Shown piece by piece: positions 54,010-63,093 of a stretch of DNA of 64,000 nt (the stretch's first letter is position 1; every line of letters starts with the position of its first letter). Position numbers and translations under genes: made by a program. The DNA comes from UBA3478 sp049596955. Its GTDB lineage: Bacteria > Bacteroidota > Bacteroidia > Flavobacteriales > Flavobacteriaceae. Where the stretch lies: the NCBI GenBank assembly GCA_049596955.1, contig JBMYMD010000008.1, positions 1 through 64,000 on the forward strand. The letters run 5' to 3'. The notes under the pieces were generated by a model. The model worked only from the letters and a program-made list of their open reading frames with translations. It did not search any database and was not told the DNA's origin.

Positions 54010-55146
54010 ATGCGTTTAACGTTTAAGCTTCAAATAGTTTCAATTCTTTGTTCTGTATTTTTTTCTGCAGGGATTTATTCAGTGCACGCAAAGGACGCAG
54101 ATCCTAAAGAAGGACACCACGAAGAGGCAAATGCCATCGATGAAGATGATGAAATTGCCGAATACATTCTTCACCACATTAAAGACGCCCACGATTTTCA
54201 TTTGTTCTCCTATAACAATAGCGATGGTGAGCGTAAACACATAGGCTTTGGGCTTCCAATCATCGTAAAAACCTCTGAAGGTTTCCGATTTTTTTCTTCT
54301 TCAGAATTTCACCATGATGACTCAGGCCATGTGATTGTTGAAAAAGAAGGAGTGTCTTTGGTCAAATACCACGAAAAAATCTACGAACTCGACAAAGGCC
54401 AGACTGCGATACACTTTGATGAAGATCATCATCCAGACAATGCACATGCTGTATTAGACTTTTCTATTACCAAAAGTGTTTTTGGAATGTTGCTCGTTTT
54501 CACCTTATTAATATTCTGGTTCAGAAGGCTTGCAGCGCAATACAAGAAAAGCAGTATCCCTACAGGTTTTTCTAGAATTCTAGAACCACTTGTGATATAC
54601 GTTAGAGACGAAATAGCCAAACCGAATATTGGAGAGAAGCAATACAAAAAGTTTATCGGCTTTTTAATGACCGTCTTTTTCTTTATTTGGGTTTCAAACC
54701 TATTAGGCTTAATGCCTTTTGGGTTCAATATAACTGGACAGATTGCAGTGACTTTTTCGCTAGCCTTGTTTACCTATATTATTACGCATTTCAGCGCGAA
54801 CAAGGATTATTGGAAGCACATTTTCTGGATGCCGGGTGTTCCGATTCCGATGAAAATTATTCTGGCTCCAATAGAATTCTTAGGAACCTTGACTAAGCCT
54901 TTCGCACTGATGGTGCGTTTGTTTGCTAACATTTCAGCAGGACACATTGTAGTAATGAGCATTATAGCAATTGGCATCACATTGAGAAGCACAATGGGAG
55001 TTTTTGGAGCAAGCGCTTTGTCATTTGCATTATCACTTTTTATAACCATAATAGAATTGTTAGTGGCTTTTCTACAAGCTTATATCTTTACCATGCTTTC
55101 AGCATTATTTATCGGTATGGCTGTCGAAGAACACGAACATCATTAA
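54010..55146 (+). CDS. atpB: ATP synthase Fo subunit a
   Basis: The proton half-channel subunit. 378 residues, longer than the E. coli protein because of a signal-peptide-like N-terminus (1-27, ending VHA) and a periplasmic stretch of about 130 residues rich in His and acidic residues. The channel part follows, with the essential Arg in PFALMVRLFANISAGH (about 303) and LVAFLQAYIFTMLSALFIG at the end. The extension is common in Bacteroidota. First gene after the -7 box at 53974. Confidence 0.96.
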   Translation: MRLTFKLQIVSILCSVFFSAGIYSVHAKDADPKEGHHEEANAIDEDDEIAEYILHHIKDAHDFHLFSYNNSDGERKHIGFGLPIIVKTSEGFRFFSSSEFHHDDSGHVIVEKEGVSLVKYHEKIYELDKGQTAIHFDEDHHPDNAHAVLDFSITKSVFGMLLVFTLLIFWFRRLAAQYKKSSIPTGFSRILEPLVIYVRDEIAKPNIGEKQYKKFIGFLMTVFFFIWVSNLLGLMPFGFNITGQIAVTFSLALFTYIITHFSANKDYWKHIFWMPGVPIPMKIILAPIEFLGTLTKPFALMVRLFANISAGHIVVMSIIAIGITLRSTMGVFGASALSFALSLFITIIELLVAFLQAYIFTMLSALFIGMAVEEHEHH

Positions 55147-55181
55147 CCCGTAATTATTTCGTTTAACATAAACTCAAAATC

Positions 55182-55376
55182 ATGACAATTCCAAATTTAG
55201 TAGGTGCCGGATTAATTGTAATAGGTGCTGGTATTGGTTTAGGCCAAATTGGAGGTAAAGCTATGGAAGGTATCGCACGCCAGCCAGAAGCAACTTCTAA
55301 AATCCAGACAAATATGATTATCATCGCGGCTTTATTAGAAGGTTTAGCATTTGCTGCAATCTTCTTAGGAAAGTAA
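55182..55376 (+). CDS. atpE: ATP synthase Fo subunit c
   Basis: A 64-residue two-helix hairpin forming the rotor ring. Helix 1 LIVIGAGIGLGQIGGKAM, polar loop ARQPEA, and helix 2 with the ion-carrying Glu in ALLEGLAFAAIFL. The residues after the Glu are GLAF rather than the polar ST of sodium-type rings, so it is probably proton-driven. A strong hairpin lies between this gene and atpF. Confidence 0.95.
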   Translation: MTIPNLVGAGLIVIGAGIGLGQIGGKAMEGIARQPEATSKIQTNMIIIAALLEGLAFAAIFLGK

Positions 55377-55386
55377 TAATTAAGCT

Positions 55387-55419
55387 ATACAAACAGGAAC
55401 GGTTGGTTTCTGTTTGTAT
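55387..55419 (+). promoter_or_regulatory. 14 bp RNA hairpin between atpE and atpF
   Basis: ATACAAACAGGAAC (55387-55400) pairs with GTTTCTGTTTGTAT (55406-55419) over 14 bp, with one G-U pair and a GGTTG loop. No T-run follows, so it is unlikely to be a simple terminator. Its place directly after the high-copy c-subunit gene suggests mRNA processing or 3'-end protection (inference). Confidence 0.7.
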
Positions 55420-55444
55420 TCATTATTGTCATTAAACAAAACGT

Positions 55445-55945
55445 ATGGATCAATTATTAAACGATTTTTCTCCAGGCCTATTCATCATACAAACCGTATT
55501 GATGTTGGTAGTCATCTTTTTGATGATAAAATTTGCTTGGAAACCAATATTAAGTGCACTTGAAGAGCGCGAATCTGGAATTCAAGACGCTTTAAATGCT
55601 GCACAAAAAGCTAAAGAGCAGGTTGAAGCGATGAACAGCGACAACGACCGTCTACTTAAAGAGGCTCGAGCAGAGCGAGAAGAAATGCTCAAAGAGGCGC
55701 GCGCAATTAAAGATAAAATCATTGCTGATGCAGAGGAAATGGCTCAGGCAGAATCTCAAAAAATCATAGACAAAGCGAAAAGCACTATTGAGAGCGAGAA
55801 GAAAGCTGCACTTGAAGACATTAAAACTGAAGTAGCTAAGCTATCTATTGCGGTGGCTGAAAAATTATTACAAGACGAGTTGGCAAAAGATCAAAAGCAG
55901 ACTGCTCACATCGATGCTATTATTGACGAAGTAAAATTATCCTAA
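55445..55945 (+). CDS. atpF: ATP synthase Fo subunit b
   Basis: The peripheral stalk subunit. 166 residues: one membrane helix (about 12-32, FIIQTVLMLVVIFLMIKFAW), then a long charged coiled coil (AQKAKEQVEAMNSDNDRLLK, KARAEREEM-type repeats). The C-terminus has KLSIAVAEKLLQDELAKDQ, the delta-binding region. It is directly followed by atpH with no gap. Confidence 0.95.
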   Translation: MDQLLNDFSPGLFIIQTVLMLVVIFLMIKFAWKPILSALEERESGIQDALNAAQKAKEQVEAMNSDNDRLLKEARAEREEMLKEARAIKDKIIADAEEMAQAESQKIIDKAKSTIESEKKAALEDIKTEVAKLSIAVAEKLLQDELAKDQKQTAHIDAIIDEVKLS

Positions 55946-56485
55946 ATGATAAATTCTAGAGCATCTGTAAGATACGCGAAAGCACTTTTTGAGGCTGCCG
56001 TTGAAAGGAACAATGTCGAGGCGGTCGCCAAAGACATGATGCACATTGCTCAAACGGTTGAAAGCTCAGATGAGTTAAAACAGTTGTTGCAAAACACTAC
56101 AGTTTCTTCAACGGTGATTAAGAACTATTTGGATAAAATATTCTCAGATAGCTCAAGTCTTGTCAAGAGTTTAATCGATGTTCTAGCCATCAATAAGCGA
56201 CTCTCGTTAATCGCTCAAATCGCTAATGAATACGACAGAAAATGTCAAGCTTTAAATGATACAAAAAAGGTGACTGTAATTTCTGCAGTAGCCTTAAACG
56301 AGTCTTCTCAAAAAGCAATTATTACGAATCTTGAAAAACAAGGACTTAAAAACATAAGTCTTGAAAATACAGTTGACCCGAGTATTCTCGGTGGGTTTGT
56401 CTTAAAATTTGACGACAACCAATTTGATGCAAGCATCAAAAACAAATTAACACGAATTAAAAGAGAATTTTCTAAAAGTCTATAA
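55946..56485 (+). CDS. atpH: ATP synthase F1 subunit delta
   Basis: Connects the b stalk with the F1 head. 179 residues starting INSRASVRYAKALFEAAVE, with the helical N-domain and the C-terminal segment DPSILGGFVLKFDDNQFDAS typical of OSCP/delta. One base separates its stop from the atpA start. Confidence 0.95.
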   Translation: MINSRASVRYAKALFEAAVERNNVEAVAKDMMHIAQTVESSDELKQLLQNTTVSSTVIKNYLDKIFSDSSSLVKSLIDVLAINKRLSLIAQIANEYDRKCQALNDTKKVTVISAVALNESSQKAIITNLEKQGLKNISLENTVDPSILGGFVLKFDDNQFDASIKNKLTRIKREFSKSL

Positions 56486-56486
56486 A

Positions 56487-58064
56487 ATGGCAGAAGTAAA
56501 AGCTGCTGAGGTATCAGCAATATTAAAACAACAAATTGAAGGGTTTGACGCAAGCGCTAAGTTAGATCAAGTCGGAACGGTATTAAGCGTAGGAGACGGT
56601 ATCGCACGTGTATTTGGACTTTCAAACGCTCAATACGGCGAGCTTGTTGAATTTGAAACCGGAATGCAAGGGATTGTTCTTAACCTTGAGGTCGACAACG
56701 TTGGTGTCGTATTGTTGGGAGCTTCAAAAGGCGTAAGTGAAGGTTCTCAAGTTAAAAGAACAGAGCGTATCGCCTCTATCAATGTAGGAGAAGGAGTAGT
56801 TGGACGTGTTTTAGACACCTTGGGCAATCCTATTGACGGTAAAGGTCCAATCTCTGGAGAAACCTATGAAATGCCATTGGAGCGAAAAGCACCAGGAGTA
56901 ATTTACAGACAACCTGTAAACGAACCACTACAAACAGGAATCAAGTCTATCGACGCAATGATTCCAGTGGGAAGAGGTCAGAGAGAGCTCGTTATTGGAG
57001 ATAGACAAACAGGTAAGACTACAGTTTGTATTGATACCATCTTAAATCAAAAAGAATTTTATGATGCAGGAGAGCCTGTTTACTGTATTTATGTAGCGAT
57101 TGGTCAGAAAGCTTCTACAGTTGCAGCAATTGCTCAGGTATTAGAAGATAAAGGTGCATTAGCATACACCACAATTGTTGCTGCTAACGCATCAGATCCT
57201 GCTCCTATGCAAGTATACGCTCCTTTCGCCGGGGCTGCAATTGGAGAATATTTTAGAGATACTGGAAGACCGGCCTTAATTGTATATGATGATTTATCAA
57301 AGCAGGCTGTAGCTTATCGTGAGGTTTCTCTCTTATTGAGAAGACCTCCGGGGCGTGAAGCTTATCCAGGGGATGTTTTCTATCTACACTCAAGACTTTT
57401 AGAGCGTTCTGCTAAGGTTATCGCTGATGATAATATTGCTGCTCAAATGAATGATCTACCTGAAAGCCTTAAGGATAAGGTAAAAGGAGGAGGGTCATTG
57501 ACTGCATTGCCAATTATCGAAACCCAGGCAGGTGACGTTTCGGCTTATATCCCTACCAACGTAATTTCGATTACAGACGGTCAGATTTTCTTAGAGCAAG
57601 ACTTATTCAACCAAGGGGTTAGACCTGCTATTAACGTTGGTATCTCTGTGTCAAGGGTAGGGGGTTCTGCACAGATCAAGTCCATGAAAAAAGTTTCGGG
57701 TACATTAAAGTTAGACCAAGCCCAATTTAGAGAGCTTGAGGCTTTCGCAAAGTTTGGATCAGACTTAGACGCGGCGACTTTGAATGTAATCGAGAAAGGT
57801 AAACGTAACGTTGAAATTTTAAAGCAGGCTCAAAACGATCCTTTTACTGTTGAAAATCAGGTAGCAATCATTTTTGCCGGTTCAAAAAACTTGTTGAGAA
57901 ATGTTCCTGTCAATCAAGTAAAAGCTTTTGAAAGTGATTATTTAGAAGTACTTAACGCACAACACAGAGATGTTTTAGACGTTCTTAAATCTGGAAAACT
58001 AACAGATGAAGCGATTGAAACATTGACTAAAGTAGCTGCTGAGGTTTCTGCAAAATTTGAATAA
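56487..58064 (+). CDS. atpA: ATP synthase F1 subunit alpha
   Basis: The regulatory nucleotide-binding subunit. 525 residues, with P-loop VIGDRQTGKTTV (about 169-180), VIYDDLSKQAVAYREVSLLL (Walker B region), RRPPGREAYPGDVFYLHSRL and VGISVSRVGGSAQ. Full length with normal domain order (beta barrel, nucleotide domain, helical C-domain). Confidence 0.98.
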   Translation: MAEVKAAEVSAILKQQIEGFDASAKLDQVGTVLSVGDGIARVFGLSNAQYGELVEFETGMQGIVLNLEVDNVGVVLLGASKGVSEGSQVKRTERIASINVGEGVVGRVLDTLGNPIDGKGPISGETYEMPLERKAPGVIYRQPVNEPLQTGIKSIDAMIPVGRGQRELVIGDRQTGKTTVCIDTILNQKEFYDAGEPVYCIYVAIGQKASTVAAIAQVLEDKGALAYTTIVAANASDPAPMQVYAPFAGAAIGEYFRDTGRPALIVYDDLSKQAVAYREVSLLLRRPPGREAYPGDVFYLHSRLLERSAKVIADDNIAAQMNDLPESLKDKVKGGGSLTALPIIETQAGDVSAYIPTNVISITDGQIFLEQDLFNQGVRPAINVGISVSRVGGSAQIKSMKKVSGTLKLDQAQFRELEAFAKFGSDLDAATLNVIEKGKRNVEILKQAQNDPFTVENQVAIIFAGSKNLLRNVPVNQVKAFESDYLEVLNAQHRDVLDVLKSGKLTDEAIETLTKVAAEVSAKFE

Positions 58065-58088
58065 AAATCTAACCACTTAGCTTAGACT

Positions 58089-58955
58089 ATGGCAAACCTG
58101 AAGGAAATAAGAAATAGAATCACCTCTGTGTCTTCAACAATGCAGATCACCTCTGCAATGAAGATGGTTTCTGCTGCCAAACTCAAAAAGGCTCAAGATG
58201 CTATTACAGCGATGAGACCTTATGCAGAAACACTAACAGGCTTGATTAACGGTCTTAGCGCTGATCTCAATGACGATTCCTCTAATGCGTATTCTGCAGA
58301 AAGGCCATTAAATAAAGTTCTAGTTGTAGCAATTAGCTCTAATCGCGGATTGTGCGGGGCTTTTAACTCAAACATCACCAAACGCGTCAAAGAGCTTCAA
58401 GAGCACTATTCAGCTACGGCTGAGGTTGAGTTTATCACAATTGGAAAAAAAGTGGCAGACTTTGTCCAAAGAAGTGAATACAAATCGGCAGGAGACTTTA
58501 GCCAAGTTTTCGACAACCTTCAATTCAGTGAGGTTGCTCCTATTGCAGATGACATTATCGAAAGCTTTATCGCTAAGAAATACGACAAGGTTGAAGTAGT
58601 ATACAACTCCTTTAAGAATGCCGCTACTCAAATAGTCAAGACAGAAGGGTTTTTACCTCTTCAGCCAGTGGAGAGTGAAGAAAATCAGGCTTCAGAAGAT
58701 TACATATTTGAGCCATCAGCTGCTGAAATTGTGAGCCAATTGATTCCTAAGGCACTTAAAACGCAACTTTTTAAAGCCATCAGAGACTCTTTTGCTAGTG
58801 AACACGGCGCAAGAATGACGGCAATGCACAAGGCCACAGACAACGCCCAAGAGCTTAAAGACCAATTGAAGCTAACCTATAACAAAGCGCGTCAGGCAGC
58901 CATTACTAACGAGATTCTTGAAATCGTGGGTGGTGCCGAAGCCCTAAATTCTTAA
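58089..58955 (+). CDS. atpG: ATP synthase F1 subunit gamma
   Basis: The rotor shaft. 288 residues beginning ANLKEIRNRITSVSSTMQIT, with SSNRGLCGAFNSNI in the middle, and a C-terminal helix ARMTAMHKATDNAQELKDQL then YNKARQAAITNEILEIVGGA. The cluster stops here: atpD and atpC are not in the window. In Bacteroidota they usually form a separate locus. Confidence 0.97.
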   Translation: MANLKEIRNRITSVSSTMQITSAMKMVSAAKLKKAQDAITAMRPYAETLTGLINGLSADLNDDSSNAYSAERPLNKVLVVAISSNRGLCGAFNSNITKRVKELQEHYSATAEVEFITIGKKVADFVQRSEYKSAGDFSQVFDNLQFSEVAPIADDIIESFIAKKYDKVEVVYNSFKNAATQIVKTEGFLPLQPVESEENQASEDYIFEPSAAEIVSQLIPKALKTQLFKAIRDSFASEHGARMTAMHKATDNAQELKDQLKLTYNKARQAAITNEILEIVGGAEALNS

Positions 58956-59011
58956 GAACAGCTTAAGGCCTAAATTGTTTGGGTTATCTTTATGGAAACC
59001 TTAATCGATTT

Positions 59012-59443
59012 ATGCGTAAAATTTTGCTGTACAGCGCTGCTTTTTTTATGCTGAGTTCCTGTTCTATACTCGGTGCTGTCGACTTCATTTGGCCTGAAAT
59101 CACTTCTGCTCAACTCAAAACCATATATGGCGGTAGGCCTGAGCAAGAAATACAACAACAGTTGATTATTGAGTGCGGTAAGGACGTTTTGCCCTCAACA
59201 CGTTTTTATGTAAAAATCAGAAAAGACTGGCTAGAACTTAAAGCTTCAGATCAAACGCGCACAACTTTTTTTGTCAACTTTGATAAATTAGAAGAGATTA
59301 AAAGAACCGACACTTCAGGAAGAAACGGCAGTTCTTCTGCAGTATTAGTGAGAAGTTTCGATCTTAAAATACAAGGGGCTTACACCAAAAAAACCCAACG
59401 CATTCAAGCGCAAATTAACAGTAAACCAACCATTAGACAGTAA
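59012..59443 (+). CDS. Small hypothetical lipoprotein
   Basis: 143 residues from ATG 59012. A lipoprotein signal MRKILLYSAAFFM ends in LSSC. The mature part is mixed alpha/beta (YGGRPEQEIQQQLIIECGKD) with no motif I recognise. An upstream frame from 58979 would put a polar stretch before the signal and is less likely. It follows atpG by 56 bp, with an imperfect -7 box (TATCTTTA) at about 58985, and leads into an envelope gene cluster. Confidence 0.7.
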   Translation: MRKILLYSAAFFMLSSCSILGAVDFIWPEITSAQLKTIYGGRPEQEIQQQLIIECGKDVLPSTRFYVKIRKDWLELKASDQTRTTFFVNFDKLEEIKRTDTSGRNGSSSAVLVRSFDLKIQGAYTKKTQRIQAQINSKPTIRQ

Positions 59444-59448
59444 CCCAT

Positions 59449-60861
59449 ATGAATGCAATGGCTTCTTTGTTTAGGCAAACGCTGGTTTATGGTTTTGCAA
59501 CAGTATTTCCTAGAGCTTTATCTTTTCTTTTATTGCCCTTATACACAGCGGTTTTTATTGACTCTTCAGGCTATGGGGAATACGTTCTCATTTACTCTTG
59601 GATTGCCATATTTAACATCCTCTTTTCATATGGAATGGAGACGGCATTCTTTAGGTTTTTTCACAAAAACACCAACAAGGAGAACACGATTTTTACAGCG
59701 CTCATTTCTCTTCTTGTTAGTTCTATAGCATTGGGTCTATTGGGTTATATATTAAGCCCTCAATTAGCTGAGCTTACAGGAATAAGACTCGAATTTTTGA
59801 GGTATGTCGTGGCTATTTTGGTATTAGACGCCATAGTAGTCATTCCATTTGCCTTATTGAGGGCGAAAGAAAAAGCGATGAAGTATGCGACCATAAAATC
59901 ACTTAGCGTTGCTGTCAACTTTGGTTTTAATTTGTTCTTTTTATTGCTTTTGGGAGCAGATCAAAACGGAAAGGCGATCACCTACATTTTTTTAGCAAAC
60001 ATCATTGCAAGCGGATTTACATTACTCATTTTTGCTAACACTTATTTCAGTCAAAAAGGAACATTTGATTTGAAAATTTGGCAAAGCATGTTGAAGTATG
60101 CCTTGCCAGTTATGCTCGCAGGAATAGCCTTTACAATCAATGAGGTACTCGACAAAATATTGATCAATCAAATGCTCTCGAGTAAAGATGCCGGAATTTA
60201 TGCCGCATGTTATAAGTTGACAGTTTTTATGACCCTATTTGCAACTGCATTTAGAATGGGGGTTGAGCCCTTTTTCTTCAAACAAGCGAAAGCGGAAAAC
60301 AGAAATCAGACCTATGCTTTAATTACACGCTTTTTTGTGGCCTTTGGAGTCATCTTGTTTCTCGCTGTCGTGGTATTTATTGAACCCATAGCGCATCTAT
60401 TCATCGCCAAAGAACAATACTTAGAAGGGCTAAGTATAGTTCCTATTGTTTTATATGCAGCCCTGTTTTTAGGGATTTACCACAGTCTGTCAGTTTGGTA
60501 CAAAATAATTGACAAGCCCATCATAGGCACCTATATTTCTTGGGGAGGAGCTTTGATTACATTGCTGATCAATATCATTTTTATTCCTCGTTGGGGATAT
60601 TATGCAGGCGCTATAGCGACCTTAAGCGCTTACTTTTTTATGGCCTTACTTTCCTTTTTGCTTTCAAAGAAATTCAATCCGATTCCATATGATTTAAAAA
60701 GCATTCTGACTTATTTGATATTAGCCTTAGTTTTGGCTTATATCGTTTATATCCCTTTTGATAAAGTTCTGTGGAAATCCGGAATTCTCCTTCTCGCTTT
60801 TAGTAGTTTTGTTCTGAGAAGAGAATTGAAATACTATAAAAATCAAGCAAATGAAAGTTAG
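59449..60861 (+). CDS. Oligosaccharide flippase (Wzx/MATE-like)
   Basis: 470 residues with about 14 hydrophobic segments. The N-terminal FRQTLVYGFATVFPRALSFL and LPLYTAVFIDSSGYGEYVLI in the first two helices are typical of the polysaccharide biosynthesis/oligosaccharide flippase family, which move lipid-linked sugars across the inner membrane. The ATG at 59449 has another in-frame ATG at 59458. It overlaps dut by 11 bp. Co-location with a nucleotidyltransferase fits surface glycan synthesis. Confidence 0.88.
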   Translation: MNAMASLFRQTLVYGFATVFPRALSFLLLPLYTAVFIDSSGYGEYVLIYSWIAIFNILFSYGMETAFFRFFHKNTNKENTIFTALISLLVSSIALGLLGYILSPQLAELTGIRLEFLRYVVAILVLDAIVVIPFALLRAKEKAMKYATIKSLSVAVNFGFNLFFLLLLGADQNGKAITYIFLANIIASGFTLLIFANTYFSQKGTFDLKIWQSMLKYALPVMLAGIAFTINEVLDKILINQMLSSKDAGIYAACYKLTVFMTLFATAFRMGVEPFFFKQAKAENRNQTYALITRFFVAFGVILFLAVVVFIEPIAHLFIAKEQYLEGLSIVPIVLYAALFLGIYHSLSVWYKIIDKPIIGTYISWGGALITLLINIIFIPRWGYYAGAIATLSAYFFMALLSFLLSKKFNPIPYDLKSILTYLILALVLAYIVYIPFDKVLWKSGILLLAFSSFVLRRELKYYKNQANES

Positions 60862-61285
60862 GATCATCAATAAGTCCAAAAACGACTTGCCTCAATACCA
60901 AACTGTAGCTTCTGCAGGAGTAGACATTAGAGCCAACAACGAAGAAACAATTGTGTTAGACTCTTTAGAACGAACAATTGTACCGACTGGTTTATTTTTA
61001 GAAATTCCCGAAGGCTATGAGGTTCAAGTTCGACCAAGAAGTGGTTTAGCCGCAAAACACGGAATTACACTGCTGAATTCTCCAGGAACGATTGATGCGG
61101 ATTACCGAGGTGAAATAGGGGTGATTTTAGTGAATCTTTCTAAGGATGCATTCGAAATCAAGCAGGGAGAGCGCATCGCTCAAATGGTGTTTTGTAAGCA
61201 TGAGACCTTCGAATTTGAGGAAGTAGATGAGCTTAGTGACTCTGAAAGAGGCTCAGGCGGTTTCGGAAGTACTGGAAAAAAATAA
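60851..61285 (+). CDS. dut: dUTP diphosphatase
   Basis: Hydrolyses dUTP to dUMP, keeping uracil out of DNA. 144 residues, trimeric type, with the five motifs: ASAGVDIRANNEE, VRPRSGLAAKHG, GTIDADYRGEIGVILVN, ERIAQMVF and the Gly-rich C-terminal RGSGGFGSTG. It overlaps the flippase gene by 11 bp and ends 13 bp before the nucleotidyltransferase start. Confidence 0.96.
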   Translation: MKVRIINKSKNDLPQYQTVASAGVDIRANNEETIVLDSLERTIVPTGLFLEIPEGYEVQVRPRSGLAAKHGITLLNSPGTIDADYRGEIGVILVNLSKDAFEIKQGERIAQMVFCKHETFEFEEVDELSDSERGSGGFGSTGKK

Positions 61286-61298
61286 AATTGATTCGAAA

Positions 61299-62321
61299 AT
61301 GAAAATAATAGTCCCAATGGCAGGAAGAGGTTCTCGATTAAGGCCTCACACTCTTACCGTGCCAAAACCCTTAGTTCCCGTAGCGGGTAAACCCATAGTA
61401 CATCGACTGGTGAGCGATATTGCAGCTATAGTTGATCAGCCCATTGACGAAGTGGCCTTTGTCATTGGTGACCCAGCTTTTTTTGGAGATGATGTTGTCG
61501 AGCAATTAAATGAGTTGGCCCAAAGTCTAGGAGCAAAGTGTTCAATATATAGACAAGACCAGCCCTTGGGCACAGGTCATGCCATAATGTGTGCGAAAGA
61601 GTCATTAGATGGACCAGCGGTAGTGGCCTATGCTGACACCCTGATTCGAGCCGATTTCAAGATTGATCAAAATGCAGATGCCGCCATTTGGGTAAAGCAA
61701 GTTGATCAGCCAGAAGCCTATGGAGTAGTCGAACTCAACCAAAAAGGACATATTGTAGAATTGGTTGAAAAACCGAGTGAATTCGTTTCTGATTTAGCGG
61801 TTATAGGGATTTATTATTTCAAGCAAATCGCAGAATTAAAAGAAGAGTTACAAGCTGTTCTCGACCAAAATCTCACCCATGGAGGCGAATATCAAATAAA
61901 CGACGGAATCAAGAGCATGATTCAAAAGGGCAAGGTTTTTGTTACGGGTGAAGTGAGTGAATGGATGGATTGTGGAAATAAAGACATAACCGTTGAGACC
62001 AACAAAAAAATGTTGGATTTCTTGCAAGAGGAACAGCGTGAGGAACTTGTCGCAGAAAACATCCAAAACAGCAATTCGACGATTATTCCACCCTGTTTCA
62101 TTGCTGAAGGAGTGCAACTCATCAATGCAAAGGTAGGACCTCATGTATCTATAGGAAATCAAACCATTGTAGAAAACAGCTCAGTATCAAACAGCATAAT
62201 ACAGTCACAATCTGTGGTGAAGAACGCACATTTAAATGAGGCCATGATTGGGAATAAGGTTCATTTTGACGGTTCGTTTACGAAAATAAGTATAGGAGAT
62301 TACAGCGAATTAAAGGCCTAA
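61299..62321 (+). CDS. Sugar-1-phosphate nucleotidyltransferase
   Basis: 340 residues from ATG 61299. The N-terminal Rossmann-like domain carries GRGSRLRPHTLTVPKPLVPV, PLGTGHAIMCA, AYADTLIR and EWMDCGNKD; the C-terminal part (about 255-340) has left-handed beta-helix hexapeptide character (VGPHVSIGNQTIVENSSVS). It makes an NDP-sugar from NTP and a sugar 1-phosphate; the exact sugar is not predictable. The open frame extends back to 61227 inside dut, but the domain begins at 61299. Confidence 0.92.
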   Translation: MKIIVPMAGRGSRLRPHTLTVPKPLVPVAGKPIVHRLVSDIAAIVDQPIDEVAFVIGDPAFFGDDVVEQLNELAQSLGAKCSIYRQDQPLGTGHAIMCAKESLDGPAVVAYADTLIRADFKIDQNADAAIWVKQVDQPEAYGVVELNQKGHIVELVEKPSEFVSDLAVIGIYYFKQIAELKEELQAVLDQNLTHGGEYQINDGIKSMIQKGKVFVTGEVSEWMDCGNKDITVETNKKMLDFLQEEQREELVAENIQNSNSTIIPPCFIAEGVQLINAKVGPHVSIGNQTIVENSSVSNSIIQSQSVVKNAHLNEAMIGNKVHFDGSFTKISIGDYSELKA

Positions 62322-62328
62322 GATTATA

Positions 62329-63093
62329 ATGAAAAACACCAAACGCTTTAGTTATTTGATTTTACTCTTAGGATTGATGTCTTCCTGTGGAGTAAAGAAG
62401 GCAAGCGTTGAAACTGCAAACACAGTTAGCTCCATTAGTAAATCTGCCCTATTTCAACAGAGTCAAAAAGACATTGAAATCAATTCTCTTAGGGGACGTT
62501 TAAGAATGACATTAAATGACAATGGGAAGTCGCAAACGGTAACCAGTACAGTGCGTTTTGAGCGTGATTCTGCGCTTTTAATTTCAGCCCCATTTGGGGT
62601 GCTTAAGGCTTATCTCGACCAAAAACGTTTGAGTTATTACAACAAATTAGAACGCTCTTATTTTGATGGTGATTACAAGTATTTACAAGAGTTAATAGGT
62701 GTTGAATTAAATTTTACACAATTGCAAAACGTACTTTTTGCAAAACCACTCATTAACCTTAGCTCCAGAAGAGGACTTATATTAAAAAGCGAAGATTCCT
62801 ATTGGGTGTTGACCAACAAGAACAAAAGAGTGTTTGATTTTAGTATGAGATATGATAAAAACACCCTGCAGTTGATAGGCCAAGATTACCGCATCACTAG
62901 AAGTAATCAGGCCGCTCGCATTACCTATGCATACAAGAAAGACACTGACCTACACCCCGCAAGTATCAAGTTAAAATCGCTTGTTCAAGATTCAAATATA
63001 GAAGTAGATTTGCAATGGACACAGGCCGAATACAACAGAAAAGTTCAATTTAACTATAACATTCCTAAAGGATATAAAAGTGTTTTGAAATGA
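62329..63093 (+). CDS. DUF4292-family lipoprotein
   Basis: 254 residues with a lipoprotein signal ending LMSSC. The mature part matches the DUF4292 family of Bacteroidota: INSLRGRLRMTLNDNGKSQ, VRFERDSALLISAPFGVLKA, YFDGDYKYL. The overall layout is reminiscent of LolB/LolA-like folds, which would suit lipoprotein or outer-membrane work, but that is inference. It overlaps the next gene as ATGA. Confidence 0.83.
   Translation: MKNTKRFSYLILLLGLMSSCGVKKASVETANTVSSISKSALFQQSQKDIEINSLRGRLRMTLNDNGKSQTVTSTVRFERDSALLISAPFGVLKAYLDQKRLSYYNKLERSYFDGDYKYLQELIGVELNFTQLQNVLFAKPLINLSSRRGLILKSEDSYWVLTNKNKRVFDFSMRYDKNTLQLIGQDYRITRSNQAARITYAYKKDTDLHPASIKLKSLVQDSNIEVDLQWTQAEYNRKVQFNYNIPKGYKSVLK

Noticed and set aside
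55387..55419. Hairpin after atpE as a Rho-independent terminator
   Set aside because: No T-run follows the stem, and termination here would cut the ATP synthase operon before atpF.
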